Origin: Ruminococcaceae bacterium UBA6857
Lineage (GTDB): Bacteria; Bacillota; Clostridia; Oscillospirales; Acutalibacteraceae
Length of the DNA stretch: 7,415 bases
Direction of reading: 5' to 3'
Assembly (NCBI GenBank): GCA_002451715.1
Contig: DKDD01000094.1
Coordinates: forward strand, 4,564 to 11,978
A program made the position numbers and the translations under genes. Below the pieces are notes generated by a model. That model made no database searches and had not been told where the DNA came from. It worked only from the letters and a program-made list of their open reading frames with translations. Below, one piece after another: positions 6,206 to 7,415 of the stretch; within the stretch, counting starts at the first letter, position 1, and each line of letters opens with the position of its first letter.

Positions 6206-7030
6206 TTATTCCTCTGCAATAAGTTTTTTGGCAATCGGCAAAAATTCTTTCATATCGGCAAGCTCGATTGCACCCTTATCTGCAAGAGCGGGAGTTTTCG
6301 GATCAATCGGAAGCGAAGCAAGAAGCGTTGTTCCGACTTCTTTTGCAATTTTTTCGCCGTTTGCGTCGCCGAAGATTCTGTGTGCTTTTCCGCAATCCGG
6401 GCAAACATAAACGCTCATGTTTTCAACAATTCCGACAATCGGAACGTTCATCATTTTTGCCATGTTGACAGCTTTTTTAACAATCAGCGAAACAAGATCC
6501 TGCGGTGTTGTTACAACTATGATTCCGTCAACCTGAATCGACTGAAAAACTGTGAGGGGAACGTCGCCGGTTCCCGGAGGCATATCAATGAACATATAAT
6601 CAACGTCGCCCCACGCAACTTCGGTAAAGAACTGCTGAATAACGCCGCTGATTACGGGTCCGCGCCAAACAACGGGAGATTCTTCACTTTCAAGAAGAAG
6701 GTTGACCGACATAACACGGATACCTGTTCCGGTTTCCATCGGGATGATTCCGTCTTCGTCGGCAACGGCTCTTCCCTTGAGTCCGAACATTTTCGGAACG
6801 GAGGGACCTGTGACATCCGCGTCAAGAACAGCGCACTGCTTGCCGAGACTTTGCATTGCCGAAGCAAGACGGCAGGTTACGGAAGATTTTCCGACGCCGC
6901 CCTTGCCGCTGACAACGGCATATATTTTTTTGATGTTGCTTGCTTTGTTTTGTTTGAGGCGCATATCCTCTTCTTGTCTGCTGCTGCAATTTTCGCCGCA
7001 GGAGGAACAGTTTCCGCCACATTCGCTCAT
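6206..7030 (-). CDS. Mrp/NBP35-family P-loop ATPase, Fe-S cluster carrier
   Basis: The 274-residue protein has the full Mrp core: deviant Walker A SGKGGVGKSS (41-50), switch I DADVTGPS (70-77), switch II DMPPGTGDVP (149-158) and the C-terminal metal-binding CPDC (210-213). The two Cys of CPDC from each subunit of a dimer hold a transferable 4Fe-4S cluster in this family. The N-terminus MSECGGNCSSCGENCSS carries four Cys at 4, 8, 11 and 15, like the Cys-rich extension of many Firmicutes Mrp proteins and analogous to, but spaced differently from, the ferredoxin-like motif of eukaryotic Nbp35. The protein acts in the cytosol in assembling or delivering Fe-S clusters. The Shine-Dalgarno is modest (GAAAGG, complement of 7043-7048, 12 bases from the ATG), but the Cys motif supports this start. 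It is the first gene of a two-gene minus-strand unit. Confidence 0.93.
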   Translation of the reverse strand: MSECGGNCSSCGENCSSRQEEDMRLKQNKASNIKKIYAVVSGKGGVGKSSVTCRLASAMQSLGKQCAVLDADVTGPSVPKMFGLKGRAVADEDGIIPMETGTGIRVMSVNLLLESEESPVVWRGPVISGVIQQFFTEVAWGDVDYMFIDMPPGTGDVPLTVFQSIQVDGIIVVTTPQDLVSLIVKKAVNMAKMMNVPIVGIVENMSVYVCPDCGKAHRIFGDANGEKIAKEVGTTLLASLPIDPKTPALADKGAIELADMKEFLPIAKKLIAEE

Positions 7031-7100
7031 TAAAATACACTACCTTTCAAATTTAACGGGAAATATTTGCACTTTCCGTTTTTGTTATTTTTATTTTATA

Positions 7101-7118
7101 TACAATAGTATAATTGTA
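7101..7118. promoter_or_regulatory. Dyad in the upstream region of the Mrp gene (possible operator)
   Basis: TACAAT (7101-7106) and ATTGTA (7113-7118) form a 6-bp inverted repeat around AGTATA. It lies about 70 bp upstream of the Mrp start in an AT-rich tract with -10-like sequences on the minus strand (TATACT inside the dyad and TATAAA just downstream), but no convincing -35. A promoter is expected here; its exact position cannot be fixed, and the regulator is unknown. Confidence 0.3.
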
Positions 7119-7195
7119 GCTTAAATTATTCGCCTTATTCATGCCGTGGTTTTTTCTGCTGTAAATATTCGTTATTCGGCTCTAAATATGGCAGT

Positions 7196-7233
7196 AGGAG
7201 CAGATTTTCCTTGGCTCCTTTTTGTGAGGGAGC
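7196..7233. repeat. Pair of competing hairpins around GCTCC
   Basis: AGGAGC (7196-7201) pairs with GCTCCT (7214-7219) and is followed by TTTT, resembling a small plus-strand terminator. The same GCTCC (7214-7218) can also pair with GGAGC at 7229-7233. No plus-strand gene precedes it. The form (CCTTGGCTCC...GTGAGGGAGC) resembles a short intergenic repeat I have met in Ruminococcaceae genomes, here degenerate; that identity is from memory. Confidence 0.4.
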
Positions 7234-7271
7234 AAAGATAGGTTCTATAATTTAAAATTGAGAATAATTTC

Positions 7272-7296
7272 GTAGGGGTCGGACCTGTGCCGACCC
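7272..7296 (-). repeat. 25-bp palindromic repeat, copy B (REP-like, inverted relative to copy A)
   Basis: GTAGGGG-TCGG-ACCTGTG-CCGACCC is the exact reverse complement of 5037-5061 over 25 bases. The two copies flank the Mrp/exported-protein transcription unit on both sides in opposite orientation, about 2.2 kb apart. Each copy is itself a hairpin, so orientation matters only for the CCTAC end and the loop. Confidence 0.75.
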
Positions 7297-7328
7297 ATGG
7301 AACTCAGCCGTTTGTACGAAGTGTAAAT

Positions 7329-7415
7329 TCAATAGCGGTTCTTCGCCGACTTCTCAAACGTCATCTCCCTCACAAGTTCTCCCCTTAAAACAACCGCTTC
7401 ATTCGCTCCGCTGGG
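7329..7415 (-). other. Possible 3' end of a minus-strand reading frame entering from the right edge (weak)
   Basis: Reading the minus strand inward from 7415, 28 codons stay open before a TGA (complement of 7329-7331); the peptide includes AVVLRGELVREMTFEKSAK. It has a plausible protein-like composition, but it is short and overlaps a 7-bp inverted repeat, AGCGGTT (7334-7340) with AACCGCT (7392-7398). No homologue is recognised. It may be a gene end, a relic or chance. Confidence 0.2.

Larger units (their letters stand above)
7031..7415. other. Intergenic region upstream of the Mrp gene, rich in small hairpins
   Basis: This 385-bp stretch has the AT-rich upstream region of the minus-strand unit on its left. 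Further right come the competing GCTCC hairpins, the 25-bp palindromic repeat copy B and a 7-bp inverted repeat near the edge. No complete gene, RNA gene or transposase is visible. The density of short repeats suggests accumulation of dispersed intergenic elements. Confidence 0.6.

Noticed and set aside
6175..6234. Upstream ATG extending the exported protein by 20 residues
   Set aside because: It would overlap the end of the Mrp gene and put a polar stretch before the membrane anchor; the ATG at 6174 has its own GGAG.
6053..7033. 326-codon plus-strand frame opposite the Mrp gene
   Set aside because: Its product is Asn/Phe/Cys-rich with no domain, and the opposite strand carries an intact Mrp with all motifs.
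5037..7296. The two 25-bp inverted repeats as ends of a transposon
   Set aside because: Each copy is itself a palindrome, no transposase or recombinase lies between them, and the enclosed genes (Mrp ATPase and an exported protein) are ordinary chromosomal genes.

Overview
The window looks like a chromosomal segment from a Gram-positive anaerobe of the Clostridia, most likely an Oscillospiraceae/Ruminococcaceae-type gut bacterium. The signs are strong AGGAGG-type ribosome binding sites, consensus sigma-A-like promoters, moderate-GC genes separated by AT-rich spacers, intrinsic hairpin-plus-T terminators, a GPH-type sugar symporter, a Cys-rich Firmicutes-style Mrp ATPase, and short palindromic repeats of a kind familiar from that group. 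The taxonomy is inference only; there is no rRNA or other marker gene.

Layout. (1) Positions 1-374, minus strand: the N-terminal 124 codons of a secreted protein with a signal peptide and a GLUG-like beta-helix start, cut by the left edge. It has a good promoter and a ~100-nt 5' leader in which one segment can pair with either of two partners. (2) Positions 375-975: an AT-rich divergent intergenic region holding that promoter and leader, the promoter of the plus-strand operon, and a 12-bp palindrome touching the Shine-Dalgarno of the transporter gene. (3) Positions 976-4839, plus strand: four co-directional genes, namely a GPH-family cation:sugar symporter with a ~95-residue charged tail, a small membrane-associated HExxH protein, a TetR-type regulator and an exported calcineurin-like metallophosphoesterase, closed by a strong terminator. 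(4) Positions 4840-5124: a convergent spacer with two facing terminators, a near-perfect 28-bp inverted repeat and one copy of a 25-bp palindromic repeat. (5) Positions 7030-5125, minus strand: an Mrp/NBP35-type P-loop ATPase followed after 31 bp by a membrane-anchored extracytoplasmic protein with a Ser/Thr-rich linker. (6) Positions 7031-7415: intergenic DNA with the second, inverted copy of the 25-bp repeat, more hairpins and possibly the tail of a minus-strand reading frame entering from the right.

How the genes may work together. The four-gene plus-strand cluster reads as a regulated uptake locus: sugar or glycoside import, a membrane-linked putative metallopeptidase, a local repressor and a surface phosphoesterase. 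The substrate is not readable from sequence. The minus-strand pair joins a housekeeping Fe-S carrier ATPase to an unrecognised exported protein, probably because of shared transcription rather than a shared pathway. No mobile element, CRISPR array, tRNA, rRNA or defence system is visible. The less ordinary items are the switch-like leader of the GLUG gene and the HExxH protein next to the symporter.
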